Origin: Devosia sp. A8/3-2
GTDB lineage: Bacteria > Pseudomonadota > Alphaproteobacteria > Rhizobiales > Devosiaceae
NCBI GenBank assembly: GCA_025452255.1
Contig: CP104974.1
Span: forward strand, 1,675,001 to 1,739,000
Reading direction: 5' to 3'
Length of the DNA stretch: 64,000 bases
Numbering within the stretch: the stretch's first letter is position 1; every line of letters starts with the position of its first letter. The translations under genes and the position numbers were made by a program. Shown here in pieces: positions 1 through 9,303 of this stretch. The notes under the pieces are model-generated. The model ran no database searches. It worked only from the letters and a program-made list of their open reading frames with translations, and was not told the DNA's origin.

Positions 1-173
1 CGGCGAAGTCAGCCCGGAAACAGTATGTCCGGGTTCGAGCCAGCACCCGCGCTGATAGCTCCCTTTTATCGCCCGATTGCATTTGTTGACCCTCGCCACC
101 GCAGGTGCGGCTGGCGACATGCGCTGCATTGTTCTGCGCGCCGCCATGCGCCTTGGCGCAGAAAGACCAAACA

Positions 174-1749
174 TTGACTGATTTTACTTCTCTGGGCCTC
201 CCCGCCGTTCTGACCGACAGCCTCACCGCTGGCGGCTTCACTGTGCCCACCAAGATCCAGGCCCGGGCCATTCCCAAGCTGCTCGAGGGCAAGGACCTGA
301 TGGGCATTGCCCAGACCGGTTCGGGCAAGACTGCCGCTTTCGGCCTGCCGATCTCGGCGGGTCTGCTGACCCTGACCGGCAAGGCACGCCCCATGACCAC
401 CCGCGCTGATCCCGGCGCCGACGCGTGAACTGGCTGTGCAGATCGACGAAAATATCCGCAAATTCGCCGGCTCCAAGATGGCGCTGTCGACCGTGCTCGT
501 GCTGGGTGGCGTGTCGCGCTACCACCGAGTGCAGAAGATCGCCAAGGGTGTCGACGTTGTCGTTGCTACCCCGGGTCGCCTCAAGGACCTGATGGATGAC
601 GGCAAGATCAAGCTGAACGAAACCCGTTGGCTGGTGCTCGACGAGGCCGACCGTATGCTCGACATGGGTTTTATTGCCCCGGTCAAGCACATTGCCAAGG
701 CCATCGGCCAGCGCCGCCAGACCATGCTGTTCTCCGCCACCATGGCGCCTGAAATTGCCGATCTCGCCAAGGGCCTGCTGAATGATCCGGTGCGTGTTGA
801 TGCTTCGGTTGCCGGCTCCACCGTGGTCAAGATCGACCAGCGCGTGATCCTGTCCGGTGCCAAGGCCAAGCGCGGCGTGCTCAATGAGCTGCTGGCCAGC
901 GAAACCGAAAACATGGAACGCGTGATCATCTTCTCGCGCACCAAGCATGGCGCCGACCGCGTCGCCAAGAATCTCGATCTCGATGGCCACAAGGCCGCGG
1001 CGATCCATGGCAACAAGAGCCAGAACGCCCGCCAGAATGCGCTCAAGGGCTTCTCCTCCGGCGATGTCCGCATCCCGGTGGCGACCGATATCGCCGCCCG
1101 CGGTATCGACGTGCCCGGCATCACCCATGTGGTGAATTACGAGCTGCCTGATGATCCGGAAAACTATGTGCACCGTATCGGCCGCACCGGCCGTAACGGG
1201 GCTTCGGGCATTGCCATCACGCTGTGCGATGGTACTGAGCGCGGCAAGCTGCGCGATGTGGAACGCCTGATCCGCCGCACGCTGCCGGTGTCGGGTGACC
1301 TGCATCTGGGCAATGATACCGGTGTTAATGAAGCACCGCGTTCGGCTTATAAGAAGCCTTCCGGTGGCCGTCCGGGTCCGCGTTCGGCCAAGAACCCGCG
1401 CCAGCCGCAGGTGGATCGTCGTTCGCCCGCCGAGCGTCGTCCGTTTGCTGAGTTCTCCAAGGATGCCGGCAAGGGCCAGTCCCATCACCAGCCGTCGGAA
1501 ACCCCGCGGGCGCGTCCGGTTGAAGCCGCTCGCACCCGTCCGGTCGAAGCCGCTCGCACCCGTCCGGTTGAAGCGCCGCGCGCTGCCCGGCCTGAGGGTC
1601 AGGTCAATCGCGTGCGTCGCGATCTGGAAACCGGCAAGCCCATCGGCGCCAAGCCCGACGCCAAGAAGCAGCGTTGGGGCAAAGCCCAGAAGGACGCGGC
1701 CCGCACCAATGGCCGCTCCAATGTGGATCGCCAGCGTGGTCGCGCATAA
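174..1749 (+). CDS. DEAD-box ATP-dependent RNA helicase (RhlE-like)
   Basis: RNA helicase that remodels RNA duplexes using ATP in the cytoplasm. Visible in order: Q motif (GGF, PTKIQ), Walker [22 protein letters not shown] in [11 protein letters not shown] in [15 protein letters not shown] and HRIGRTGR, then a long basic tail. The reading frame jumps near nt 403, between ARPMTTR and LIPAPTREL, which fits loss of two bases in a GCGC run; without it the protein would stop at 428. I chose TTG 174 because the product then begins [10 protein letters not shown], as relatives do; ATG 105 would add 23 residues with no such look. A terminator follows the stop. The helicase family is certain, the RhlE subgroup less so. 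Confidence 0.88.
1507..1578 (+). repeat. In-frame 24-bp tandem repeat in helicase tail
   Basis: Three consecutive 24-bp units encode [16 protein letters not shown] and RTRPVEAP in the basic C-terminal tail of the helicase. Such low-complexity Arg/Pro tails are common in RhlE-type helicases and probably bind RNA. Copy number may vary between strains by slippage. Confidence 0.7.
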
Positions 1750-1769
1750 AGCGCACGGAATCGGATATG

Positions 1770-1803
1770 AAAAGGGCGGCCCCAGTGGCCGCCCTTTTGC
1801 TTT
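1770..1803 (+). terminator. Rho-independent terminator after the helicase
   Basis: A 12-bp perfect stem (AAAAGGGCGGCC, 1770-1781, with GGCCGCCCTTTT, 1787-1798) with a 5-nt loop, ending in TTTTGCTTTT. It starts 20 nt after the helicase stop and ends just before the Shine-Dalgarno GGAGGC of the next gene. The symmetric A/T flanks mean it could work on both strands. Confidence 0.85.
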
Positions 1804-1814
1804 TGGAGGCAGCC

Positions 1815-2713
1815 ATGACGACCATCGCCATTATCGGACCGGGCGCGATCGGCGGGACGCTGGCCGCCCGGCTGGCGCAGGATTCGGCGCTCTCGGTGAC
1901 GGTCTGCGCGCGGACGGCGTTTGATGGATTGCGGGTTGAGACGCCGGCAGGGGTGATCACGGCCCAGCCGGACATAATCACCGATCCGGCCCGAGCCGGG
2001 GGTGGTGGACTGGGTTCTGGTCTGCACCAAGACCTATGATGCTGATGCCACCAGACCCCTGGCTCGAACGGTTGGCGGGGCCGCAGACGCGGGTGGCAAT
2101 CGTGCAGAATGGCGTCGAGCATGTGCAGCTGTTCGCTCATCTGGTGCCCGCTCAGACTATCGTGCCGGTGATGATCAACCTGCCGGCCGTGCGCAACGCG
2201 CCGGGGCAGATCGTGCAGCACCGGCATGGCATTATCGCGGTGCCGGCCGGGCCGAATGGGCAGGCTTTCGCCGCGCTGTTTGCCAAGACCGAAATCGAAG
2301 CGGCGGCGCATGAGGATTTCACCTCGCAGCTGTGGATCAAGCTGACAGGCAATAGCCAGTCCATCGTGCCGACGCTGACCTTGCGGGCGCCGGGTCCGGT
2401 GTGGAACGAGGCGCTCGAAGCCATCGTGCGTGGCGTGGTGGAAGAATGCGCGGCGGTGGGGCGGGCCGAGGGCGCCACGATCTCGCAATCAGTCATCTAC
2501 AACGCGATCGCGGCGGCGAAGGCCATGCGCGAGGGCGCCGTTGCCGGCTCCTTCCACGCCGACCGGCTGGCCGGTCATCGGCTGGAGGCGGACGCCCGCA
2601 ACGGGGTGATCGTGCGACTGGGCCGCAAGCACGGCATCCCAACGCCGATGAACACGGTGCTGGTAACGCTGCTGGAGGCTTCGGGGGCGCCTTGGGTTTC
2701 TACCTCTCCCTGA
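1815..2713 (+). CDS. Ketopantoate reductase family protein (PanE/ApbA-like)
   Basis: NADPH-dependent 2-dehydropantoate 2-reductase family. ATG 1815 follows GGAGGC by 4 nt. The N-terminus MTTIAIIGPGAIGG carries the GxGxxG Rossmann motif. Further on come VCTKTYD, VAIVQNGVEH (the family's QNG) and, near the end, KLTGNSQ and an ADARNG/GRKHGIPTPMN segment typical of the C-terminal helical domain. At least two frame jumps (near 1998 and 2055) split the middle. Length after correction is about 298 residues, normal for the family. Whether the substrate is ketopantoate is not shown; many paralogs act on other 2-keto acids. Confidence 0.8.
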
Positions 2714-2723
2714 AGAAGATCGA

Positions 2724-4137
2724 TCACGCCACCGACGCCAGATAGAGGATATCCCGCGTGCCGCTACCCGCAGTAGTGGCGGGGGCGAGGCGCTCGAGAT
2801 AGCGGGCGGCCCGAGCGTCGACATTGTGTTCGCGGGCGGCTTCCATGAGTGAGGTCCAGCGGGCGATGCGTTCGTCGAGCGGCATGTCCAGCGCGATGCG
2901 CAGGGCTTCGGCGGTTTCGTCGGTGTCGAAGGGATTGACCTCGATGGCGCCATCGAAAATCTCGGCGGCGCCGGCAAAGCGGGACAGCACGAGAACGCCG
3001 TGGTCCTCGGGGTTTTGCGAGCCGACATATTCGTGGGCCACCAGATTCATGCCGTCGCGCAACGGGGTGACCAAGGCGACCTTGGCCAGCCGGTAGAGCC
3101 CGGCGAGACTGGGCTGGCCATAGGCGCGTTTGACATAGGTCAGCGGCTGCCAGTCGGGTTCGGCAAAGCGGCCCATGACCCGGCCGCACATGGCGTCGAG
3201 GGCGTCGCTGGTTTCCTGATATTCCTTGATCGTGTCGCGCGAGGGCGGCGCCACCTGCAGCATATGCACGTGGCGGCGGAAGCGCGCATTGTTGGCGAGC
3301 AGCTTTTCATAGGCTTCGACGCGCTGGGGCAGGCCTTTGGAGTAGTCGAGCCGGTCGACGCCCGGGATCAGTTTTTGCTCGCGCAGCATCGCGCTCCATG
3401 CGCTTGACCATTTTGGTGGCGGCGGGGCTGACCGAGAGCTTGGCGAAAGCATCCGGGTCAGAGCCGATGGGGAAGGAATCAACTTCCGTGCGGCTGAAGT
3501 CGACCGATTTGAGCGGATTGCCCGACAGGGATGAGGGCGATTGATGGTCGGCGAATTCGGTGAAGGCGGCGACGTCGCGCTTGGCCTGCATGCCCACGAG
3601 GTCATAGCGCGACAGGTCGCGCATCAGATCATTATGGTGGGGAATGGCGTAGAGCGCGTCGGAGGTGGGGAAGGGGATGTGGAGGTAAAACCCGATGCGG
3701 TTGCGGGCGCCGAGGTTACGCAGCTCGCTGGCCAGCGGGATCAGGTGATAATCATGCACCCAGATCACGTCATCGGGCTTGAGCAGCGGCAGCAGGGCGC
3801 GGGCGAATTGCACATTGACCCGGCGATAGCCCTCATACCAATGGGCCTCGATGGTGGCCAGATCGAGCCGCAGGTGGAAGCTGGGCCAGAGGATGGAATT
3901 GGAAAAACCGGCATAATAATCGTGGTGATCGTCGCGCGTCAGATCGATCTGGGCGACGGAGAGGCCATCGATATCTTCGAACTCGGCCTCACGCTCGGGT
4001 TGATCGACCAGCCGGCCGGACCAGCCAAACCAGAAGCCTTCGCGTTCGGACAGGGTCTTGCGCAAGGCAACGGCCAATCCGCCCGCGGCGGGGCCTTTAC
4101 CCGGCGTGCGATTGGAAACGACGATCAAACGGCTCAT
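2724..4137 (-). CDS. otsA: Alpha,alpha-trehalose-6-phosphate synthase
   Basis: Makes trehalose-6-phosphate from UDP-glucose and glucose-6-phosphate; trehalose protects against osmotic and drying stress. The N-terminus SRLIVVSNRT, then GGLAVAL, FGWSG, VWVHDYHLIPLA, IGFYLHIPFP, VDRLDYSKGL and the late DGMNLVAHEYV are diagnostic of GT20. One frame jump near nt 3390 divides it. Corrected length is about 470 residues, like E. coli OtsA. It lies downstream of otsB on the same strand and converges on the panE-like gene with only 10 bp between stops. Confidence 0.93.
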
Positions 4138-4160
4138 ATGTTTTGCCCCTATTTTAGTCC

Positions 4161-4207
4161 GGGCGCCGAACTGCAGCTCCGCGAGGGGGTGCAGTTCGGG
4201 CGCCCTA
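4161..4207 (-). promoter_or_regulatory. Strong hairpin between otsB and otsA
   Basis: Arms GGGCGCCGAACTGCA (4161-4175) and TGCAGTTCGGGCGCCC (4190-4205) pair over 15 bp with one bulged base. The hairpin abuts the otsB stop and precedes otsA by about 25 nt. There is no clear T-run on the minus strand, so it may stabilise or attenuate the transcript rather than fully terminate it. Function is inferred. Confidence 0.6.
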
Positions 4208-4980
4208 ATGCGTCTGTTCATATTCCCGGTCGCGGGCGACGATGTCGCCCGGGCCCTGCAGCAGGGCATGGACAGAGGCGACATCGGCGATGCGCATGCG
4301 CGCTGCCGTTTCGCCTTCGCCCAGCTTGATGCCGACGCCACCCAATTCCGGGCAGCGATGAAGCCGTCTTCGTCGGTGGTGTCGTCGCCGATGAAGATCG
4401 GCAGACGGCCCGAGAACGGCTCTTCCTGCATGAAGGCGCGCAGAGCCGTGCCCTTGGTCATGCTGCGGGGGCGGGCCTCGATGACCATCTTGCCGGCAAC
4501 CGGGGTGAAATCGGGAATGCCGTTGACGGCTTCTTCCATAGCGTGGCGGCATACATCTTCGAGCTCAGGCGCCCGGCGATAGTGTAGCGCCACGGCGCCT
4601 TCCTTGGCTTCGAGCACCAGATCGGGATGCGCTGATACCAGCGGCTCAATGGTATGGGCGATTTCCTCGGCGGCGAGGACAGCGGCGGGATCGACGGTTT
4701 CAACAAACCCGTCGGCGCGGCGGCGCTGGGTGCCGTGGGCCCCGGCAATGGGTAGATGCAGAGGTGCCAGATATTTGTCGATATCTTCTATCTCGCGCCC
4801 GGTGAGGACCGCGAAGGCGCTGTCGAGTTCGCGCGCGGTACGCTCAAGCTGATGGGCCAGCGATACGGGTACATCGATACCGTCCGGCGTTTCGGCCAGC
4901 TCGACCAATGTGCCGTCGAAGTCGGTGAAGATGGCCAAACGCGGGATAGCGTGTGGTTCTGCCCGGTCGATCTGGGACAT
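4205..4980 (-). CDS. otsB: Trehalose-6-phosphate phosphatase
   Basis: HAD-family phosphatase that removes the phosphate from trehalose-6-phosphate. Seen: nucleophile motif FTDFDGTLVELAETPDG near the start, VLTGRE, the family AGAHGTQRR segment, KxGTALRA and GDDTTDEDGF. A frame jump near nt 4350 breaks the C-terminus; the other frame supplies KLGEGETAARMRI and the end at EYEQTH. ATG 4980 gives MSQIDRAEP; an upstream in-frame ATG at 5016 exists. Gene order otsB then otsA on one strand, with a hairpin between them, suggests one operon. Confidence 0.92.
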
Positions 4981-5063
4981 GACGTGCCTCGGAAGGGAAC
5001 AATTCTGAAGCATCAACGCATGGTGCGGCGTTTTGGTTCGGCATGGCTGATATGTGTGAGGCC

Positions 5064-5686
5064 TCAGGCCAATGGAATGCCCTTGTTGCCCTTGTCTTTC
5101 TGGTATTCCGCGGAGAGGTCGGCATAAAGGGCATTCACGTCGTCGAACCGCGCCAGCAGGGTTTCGCGGTGGTCACGGTCGAGGCCCGCGATCATGCGGG
5201 CGATGTTGTGGCTGGTCCAATATTGATTGGTGGCGTTGTAGAGTGGACGGTCGGGGGAGACGGTGCCGATTTCGGGATCGGGCGTGGCGTAGACGGCCTT
5301 GAGGATCTGGATGTCGTAGGGGATGGCGAAGCTGTCGCGGCTGTCTTCGTGGCTGAACAGAAAATAGAAATTGTCGAAGCCCGACCGAGTAATGCCGGAG
5401 AGGCAGAGCGAGCAGGGCTCGTGGGTGGCGAGAAACAGGCAATCCTTGACGTCAGGGCGCTGGTCGGCGGGGAGTTCGAAGAAGCGCTTGATGGCGTGCA
5501 TCTCGCCGTGCCAGAGCGGGTTTTCGATCTCGTTATTGGTTTCAGCCACGACCACGGACAGATCGGATTTGCGCAGGATTGCCGCCCCGAACAGCTTGTT
5601 GCCGCGGCTACGCCGGCCTGAGTGACAGGCGCGATATCCTGCTCGATGACGTCGAGCAGGCGATCAATCAGAGCGGCAGAATCCAT
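5064..5686 (-). CDS. Zinc-dependent nucleoside/cytidine-type deaminase
   Basis: Member of the cytidine/deoxycytidylate deaminase fold. The zinc site is visible as HGEMHA (His plus catalytic Glu) and THEPCSLCLSG (PCxxC). The N-terminal part MDSAALIDRLLDVIEQDI is in another frame, joined near nt 5600. Corrected length is about 207 residues. It sits 10 bp after the META-domain gene and 84 bp before otsB on the same strand. The substrate (guanine, a nucleoside or a tRNA base) cannot be read from the sequence, though purine-catabolic genes are close by. Confidence 0.8.
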
Positions 5687-5695
5687 TCGTGGGTC

Positions 5696-6457
5696 CTATT
5701 GCGCGGCGTGTAGCACGACCAGCGAGGTGCCGCCGGCGTCGTTGAGGTGGGAGGATATTGCCGCTGATCTCGTAGCCTTGCGTGGCGGCGAGGGCGGCAA
5801 AGAGGGCGGCTTCCCGGGTCATGATTTCGGGGGCGCAGGCCATGCGGGTGCCGGCGACGGGGCCGAATTTGAGCCCGTTATCGGCAAAGGCGGCTTCACT
5901 GAAATAGCTGTTGCAGCTGCCATGGCCGCCGGCGCAGCCTTCGGGGGCGATGGAGAGGGTCGGCACGGCAGTGGCCAGCACCGGAGTGCCGCCAATGCTG
6001 TCCACGATCCAGTCGGTTTCAAAAATAGTGGGCATGATATCGAGCGTGGCGACCGGGTCGGCCGGGATGGGGGCGGGTTGCACGATGATGGTGACCGGAG
6101 CGATGGCCTGCAGGTCCACCGGCACCGGGGCCGCGTCGTGGAACACCACGATATTGCCCGAAAGGATTTCAGCGGAGAGGCCATATTGCCCGCCGGCGAC
6201 GACCACATTGGAGCGCACGTCGAAGGCAAAGGAGAGCGGCACTGGCCGGGGGCGGCGAGCGAAGCGGTGGCGCCGGCAATGGGCTTGGGGCCATCGGCAG
6301 TGAGCGAGACCAATGTTACGCGGAGCTGGGCATTTTCCGGCAGGGCAATGCGTTGGCGGTAAGTCACTTCGCCGGAAAAGGTCAGATCTTCAGCAGCGAT
6401 GGCGGAGCCAAATCCGGCGGTGAGCAGTAGCAACAGGGTCAGCGCGATCTTGAGCAT
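5696..6457 (-). CDS. Secreted YbaY-like and META/HslJ domain protein
   Basis: Cell-envelope protein of unknown precise role. ATG 6457 has a near-perfect GGGAGGA ribosome site. Residues 1-22 form a signal peptide (MLKIALTLLLLLTAGFGSAIA). Next comes a YbaY-type beta domain (LTFSGEVTYRQRIALPENAQ and later VPLSFAFDVRSNVV), then a META domain (DWIVDSIGGTPV, PTLSIAPEG, GHGSCNSYF, GPVAGTRMAC, EALFAAL-like). Two frame jumps, near 6245 and 5753; the true end is HAAQ followed by TAG at 5696. The META domain of HslJ is linked to heat and novobiocin tolerance; here that is only an analogy. Confidence 0.75.
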
Positions 6458-6531
6458 GGTGTCCTCCCTCTCAAGCAATCGATCCTCACGTAACGCCTTG
6501 GGTGCATTATGGATGCTCGCCCGCCCGGCTT

Positions 6532-7030
6532 TCAATCGGCGTGCTTTACGATGAATGGCGCAGGGTAAAGATATTCCTCCAGATTGTTGCCATCGCCGCC
6601 CCGATCGACCACGAGGAAATCGCTGTCGCGCTCCAGCGGCGTCAGCACGCCATGCCAGTGTTCATGGCGATATTGACGCCTTGCCCCGGCCCGGTGAGGA
6701 AGGCGCGGGGCGGGCCCGGTATGCCATCCAGATCGGGCGCGACGATGACGAGGAAGGGCCGCTCCGAGAGGGGATAGAAGGCCCGGCTGCCCGGGGGTGA
6801 CGCTCGACCAGCTTGAGGCTGAGCGGAATGGCATAGGGCTGGCCGCGAAAGATCGAGATCAGTGGGCGGGGATTGTCCCCACCCAATTGTACACTGGCCA
6901 GATCGTGGAAGCGCTCGGTCATGCCCGCATTGATGGGGTAATGATGGGCGCCAGTCGTCTGGATCACCTGCCCGAAGGGCGTGAAAGCCTCGGCGGTCAG
7001 CGGTTCGATGAAAATGGCCGGCGCGCTCAT
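6532..7030 (-). CDS. allA: Ureidoglycolate lyase
   Basis: Splits ureidoglycolate into glyoxylate and urea, the last step of allantoin breakdown. N-terminus IEPLTAEAFTPFGQVI is the family hallmark; the C-terminus has NIAMNTWHGVLTPL and FLVVDRGGDGNNLEE. Frame jumps near 6800 and 6665 break the middle. Corrected length about 166 residues, usual for AllA. Its ATG shares a base with the TGA of allE (TGATG), so the two are translationally coupled. The glyoxylate made here can feed malate synthase G at 24.6-26.7 kb. Confidence 0.9.
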
Positions 7031-7856
7031 CAGCGCAGGCTCAGCTGCATGTGGCGGTTGACGTCCTTATAGAGCAGGTAGCGGAAGCGGCCGGGCCCGC
7101 CCGCATAGCAGGCTTGCGGGCAGAAGGCGCGCAGCCACATGAAATCGCCGGCCTCGACCTCCACCCAATCGCGATTGAGCCGATAGACCGCCTTGCCTTC
7201 GAGTACGTAAAGGCCGTGCTCCATGACATGGGTTTCCTCGAAGGGAATGGAGGCGCCGGGCTCCAAGGTGACGATATTGACGTGCATGTCGTGGCGCAGA
7301 TCGGTGGGTTCGACAAAGCGGGTGGTGCCCCAGCGATCATCGGTGCCGGGCATCCAGCGGATCGGGGTGTCGCGTTCATTGGCGACGAAGGCGGTGGGCA
7401 TGTCGATGCCTTCGACCGCCTCGTAGCGCTTGCGGACCCAATGGAAACGGGCGGGCGCGGCGCTCTTGTTGAACAGGGTCCAGACACTGCCGGGCGGCAG
7501 GAAGGCATAGCCGCCGGGGCCGAGCAGATGGGGCTGGCCGTCAATGGTCAGGCTGACTTCGCCCTCGACCACGAAGAGCACGCCTTCGGCACCTACATCG
7601 GGCTCGGGTTTTCGCTGCCGCCGCCGGGCAACACTTCCATGATGTATTGCGAAAAGGTCTCGGAGAAGCCCGAGAGCGGGCGGGCGATGACCCGGGCCTG
7701 AGTAGCGGTCCAATGGGGCAGGTAGCTGGTGACGATGTCGCGCATCACCCCATGCGGGATAACCGCATAGGCCTCGGTGAAGACGGCGCGGCCGGTATGC
7801 AGGGCAGTCTGCGCCGGCAGGCCGGCAATCGGGGTGGCATAGGGGGAGGTGGTCAA
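7030..7856 (-). CDS. allE: (S)-ureidoglycine aminohydrolase
   Basis: Bicupin enzyme converting ureidoglycine to ureidoglycolate and ammonia. Seen: EGVLFVVEGEVSLTIDG and GGYAFLPPGSVW in the first cupin, DMHVNIVTLEPGASIPF, ETHVMEHGLYVLEGKAVYRL and GDFMWLRAFCPQACYAGG in the second, with the metal-binding His/Glu pattern intact. A frame jump near 7610 separates the N-terminal part (YATPIAGLP, AVIPHGVMRDIV). TTG 7856 preceded by CGGAAA fits the family start; ATG 7881 lies in the wrong frame. Overlaps allA by one base. Confidence 0.88.
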
Positions 7857-7912
7857 TTGGTTTCCGGCGGCAAAGCGACATAGGCTGACTGGACAGCGCA
7901 GCGCCTGCTTCG

Positions 7913-8248
7913 TCAAGAGTGCTCGGGCGCTTCCACCTGCCGTTTGAGCTTGCTCAGCATGCTGGCGGCATAGGTGGCGTAGGGACCGATCCAGCGCTCG
8001 TGCAGGGCGTGGATGGGCAGGGCGTCGAGATGGTTCCAACGCTCGCGGCCGCGTCGTTCGACGACGATCAGCCCAGCTTCTTCCAATACCTTGAGATGCT
8101 GCATCACCGTGCAGCGGTCGAGCTCGGGCAGCAGGTCGCAGAGCATTCCGGTGGTGCGGGGATCATCCTTGAGCAAATCGAGGATGTGCCGGCGCGCACG
8201 GTGGCTCAGGGCCTTGAAGATGCTGTCGTTTTCGTCTTCGGTTGACAT
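7913..8248 (-). CDS. ArsR-family winged-helix repressor
   Basis: A 111-residue intact protein. ALSHRARRHILDLLKDDPRTTGMLCDLL and CTVMQHLKVLEEAGLIVVERRGRERW give the ArsR helix-turn-helix and wing. No clustered metal-binding cysteines, so it belongs to the group commonly paired with SRPBCC (AHSA1) proteins rather than a metal sensor. It is divergent from such a gene 53 bp away, and a perfect palindrome overlaps its start codon, implying autoregulation and control of the divergent gene. Confidence 0.88.
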   Translation of the reverse strand: MSTEDENDSIFKALSHRARRHILDLLKDDPRTTGMLCDLLPELDRCTVMQHLKVLEEAGLIVVERRGRERWNHLDALPIHALHERWIGPYATYAASMLSKLKRQVEAPEHS

Positions 8249-8266
8249 GTTATATTTTTATAACAT
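8247..8266. promoter_or_regulatory. Probable ArsR operator
   Basis: Perfect 7-bp inverted repeat ATGTTAT (8247-8253) and ATAACAT (8260-8266) around ATTTTT. It is strikingly AT-rich in GC-rich DNA, overlaps the arsR start codon and lies about 35 bp before the divergent SRPBCC start. ArsR-family operators are typically AT-rich palindromes at this place. Confidence 0.75.
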
Positions 8267-8300
8267 ATCTTGGGTGCAGTCAAGCGTGAGGAGAGACAAT

Positions 8301-8753
8301 ATGGCTTATGATTTCAGGGTCAGCGGGCGCATCGCCAAACCGGTGCATGAGGTCTTCGAGGCGGTGGCCGACCCCCAGCAGCTTTCGGGTTATTTCACCA
8401 CTGGCGGCGCCAAGGGCCGGTTGGAGACGGGCGCCACGGTGAGCTGGGACTTTGCCGATTTCCCCGGGCGTTTCCGGTACGGGTCGAGGCGGGTCGAAAA
8501 GGACAAGGAAATCGTGCTGCATTGGCAGGCGGCCGATGATGGCGGGCCGGCCTATGACACCACGGTCACCATGAGCTTTTCCGGGCTCGACGATGGCCGC
8601 ACGCTCGTCACCATCGTGGAACAGGGCTGGCGCGACAGCGACGCCGGGCTCAAGGCGGCTTTGGGCAATTGCGAAGGCTGGACCGGTATGCTCTGCGCGC
8701 TCAAGGCCTATATCGAGCACGGGATTAACCTGCGCGAGGGGTTTTATAAGTGA
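8301..8753 (+). CDS. SRPBCC (AHSA1-type START-like) protein
   Basis: 150 residues, intact, ATG 8301 after GAGGAGA. Seen: FRVSGRIAKPVHEVFEAVADPQQL at the N-terminus, GATVSWDFADFPG, MSFSGLDDGRTLVTIVEQGW and the C-terminal helix GNCEGWTGMLCALKAYIEHG, the usual AHSA1 layout. The fold binds hydrophobic ligands; substrate unknown. It is divergent from an ArsR repressor and its stop overlaps the start of a VOC gene (ATGA-like overlap at 8750), so these two are co-translated and probably derepressed together. Confidence 0.87.
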   Translation: MAYDFRVSGRIAKPVHEVFEAVADPQQLSGYFTTGGAKGRLETGATVSWDFADFPGRFRYGSRRVEKDKEIVLHWQAADDGGPAYDTTVTMSFSGLDDGRTLVTIVEQGWRDSDAGLKAALGNCEGWTGMLCALKAYIEHGINLREGFYK

Positions 8754-9121
8754 GCACCGAGATTGGCGGCGGCATCAATATCGCCATGAAGGTGCCGACG
8801 CACTGCTACGAGGCCACGGTGGCGTTCTATCGGGACACGCTCAAGCTGCAGCGCGTTCCGGAGAAGCCGGATGTTGTCGGCTTTGTCTATGGACCGAACC
8901 GGCTGTGGATCGACCATGTGCCGCGGCTGTCGCAGGCCGAAGTCTGGCTGGAGCTGTTCACGCCGGACTTTCCCCGAGCTGCCAATATGCTGGAGGGGGC
9001 GGGGGTGGTTCGCAATGACGGCATCGAGCCGCTGGGTGAGGGATTCCGGGGGGCTGGTTCTTTAATCCCGCGGGCATTGTCCACTGGTCCGCACGCCCGA
9101 CGCCCGGTAACACGGCGTTAG
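8750..9121 (+). CDS. VOC (glyoxalase/bleomycin-resistance) family protein
   Basis: Small beta-alpha-beta-beta-beta metal-site fold. Seen: INIAMKVPTHCYEATVAFYRD, VVGFVYGPNRLWIDH, VWLELFTPDFPRAANML. A frame jump in the G-run near 9050 hides the natural end; the other frame reads WFFNPAGIVHWSARPTPG, the expected C-terminal strand. Starts 4 bp inside the preceding SRPBCC gene, so the pair is one unit. No substrate can be assigned. Exact stop between about 9105 and 9121 is uncertain because of the frame jump. Confidence 0.78.
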   Translation: MSTEIGGGINIAMKVPTHCYEATVAFYRDTLKLQRVPEKPDVVGFVYGPNRLWIDHVPRLSQAEVWLELFTPDFPRAANMLEGAGVVRNDGIEPLGEGFRGAGSLIPRALSTGPHARRPVTRR

Positions 9122-9162
9122 GCTTACCAAATCATCAACTATTGGCGCGCATGATGGGGCTC

Positions 9163-9303
9163 ATGAGTGAACATGAGCACCAAAGCGGGCGGCAAGCGGC
9201 GGACTGGGTGAGGCACAATGTGCCTTGGCTCGGGCTGTTTGCCTTGCTGGCCACCCTGCTGCGGGAAGCCGACCTGCCGGACTTACGGCAGGATCGCTTT
9301 TAG
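9163..9303 (+). CDS. Possible 46-residue protein (doubtful)
   Basis: An ATG-to-TAG frame encoding a short hydrophobic stretch (WLGLFALLATLL). No good Shine-Dalgarno, no family recognised, and its end overlaps both the hairpin at 9273-9292 and the 3' end of puuE-uraD on the other strand. Listed only because the gap would otherwise be blank; it may be chance. Confidence 0.15.
   Translation: MSEHEHQSGRQAADWVRHNVPWLGLFALLATLLREADLPDLRQDRF
9273..9300 (+). terminator. Hairpin between VOC gene and puuE-uraD
   Basis: CCTGCCG (9273-9279) and CGGCAGG (9286-9292) form a 7-bp stem followed by ATCGCTTTT on the plus strand. It overlaps the puuE-uraD stop codon at 9283-9285 and could end transcription of the SRPBCC-VOC unit. 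The T-run is weak. Confidence 0.5.

Noticed and set aside
20-60. Possible tRNA 3' end (GGGTTCGAGCC)
   Set aside because: The bases around the TTCGAGC loop do not form a proper 5-bp T-stem and no acceptor stem or anticodon arm could be placed.
238-1488. Long open frame antisense to the helicase
   Set aside because: It mirrors the codon structure of the helicase gene and shows no protein motif; a typical shadow in GC-rich DNA.
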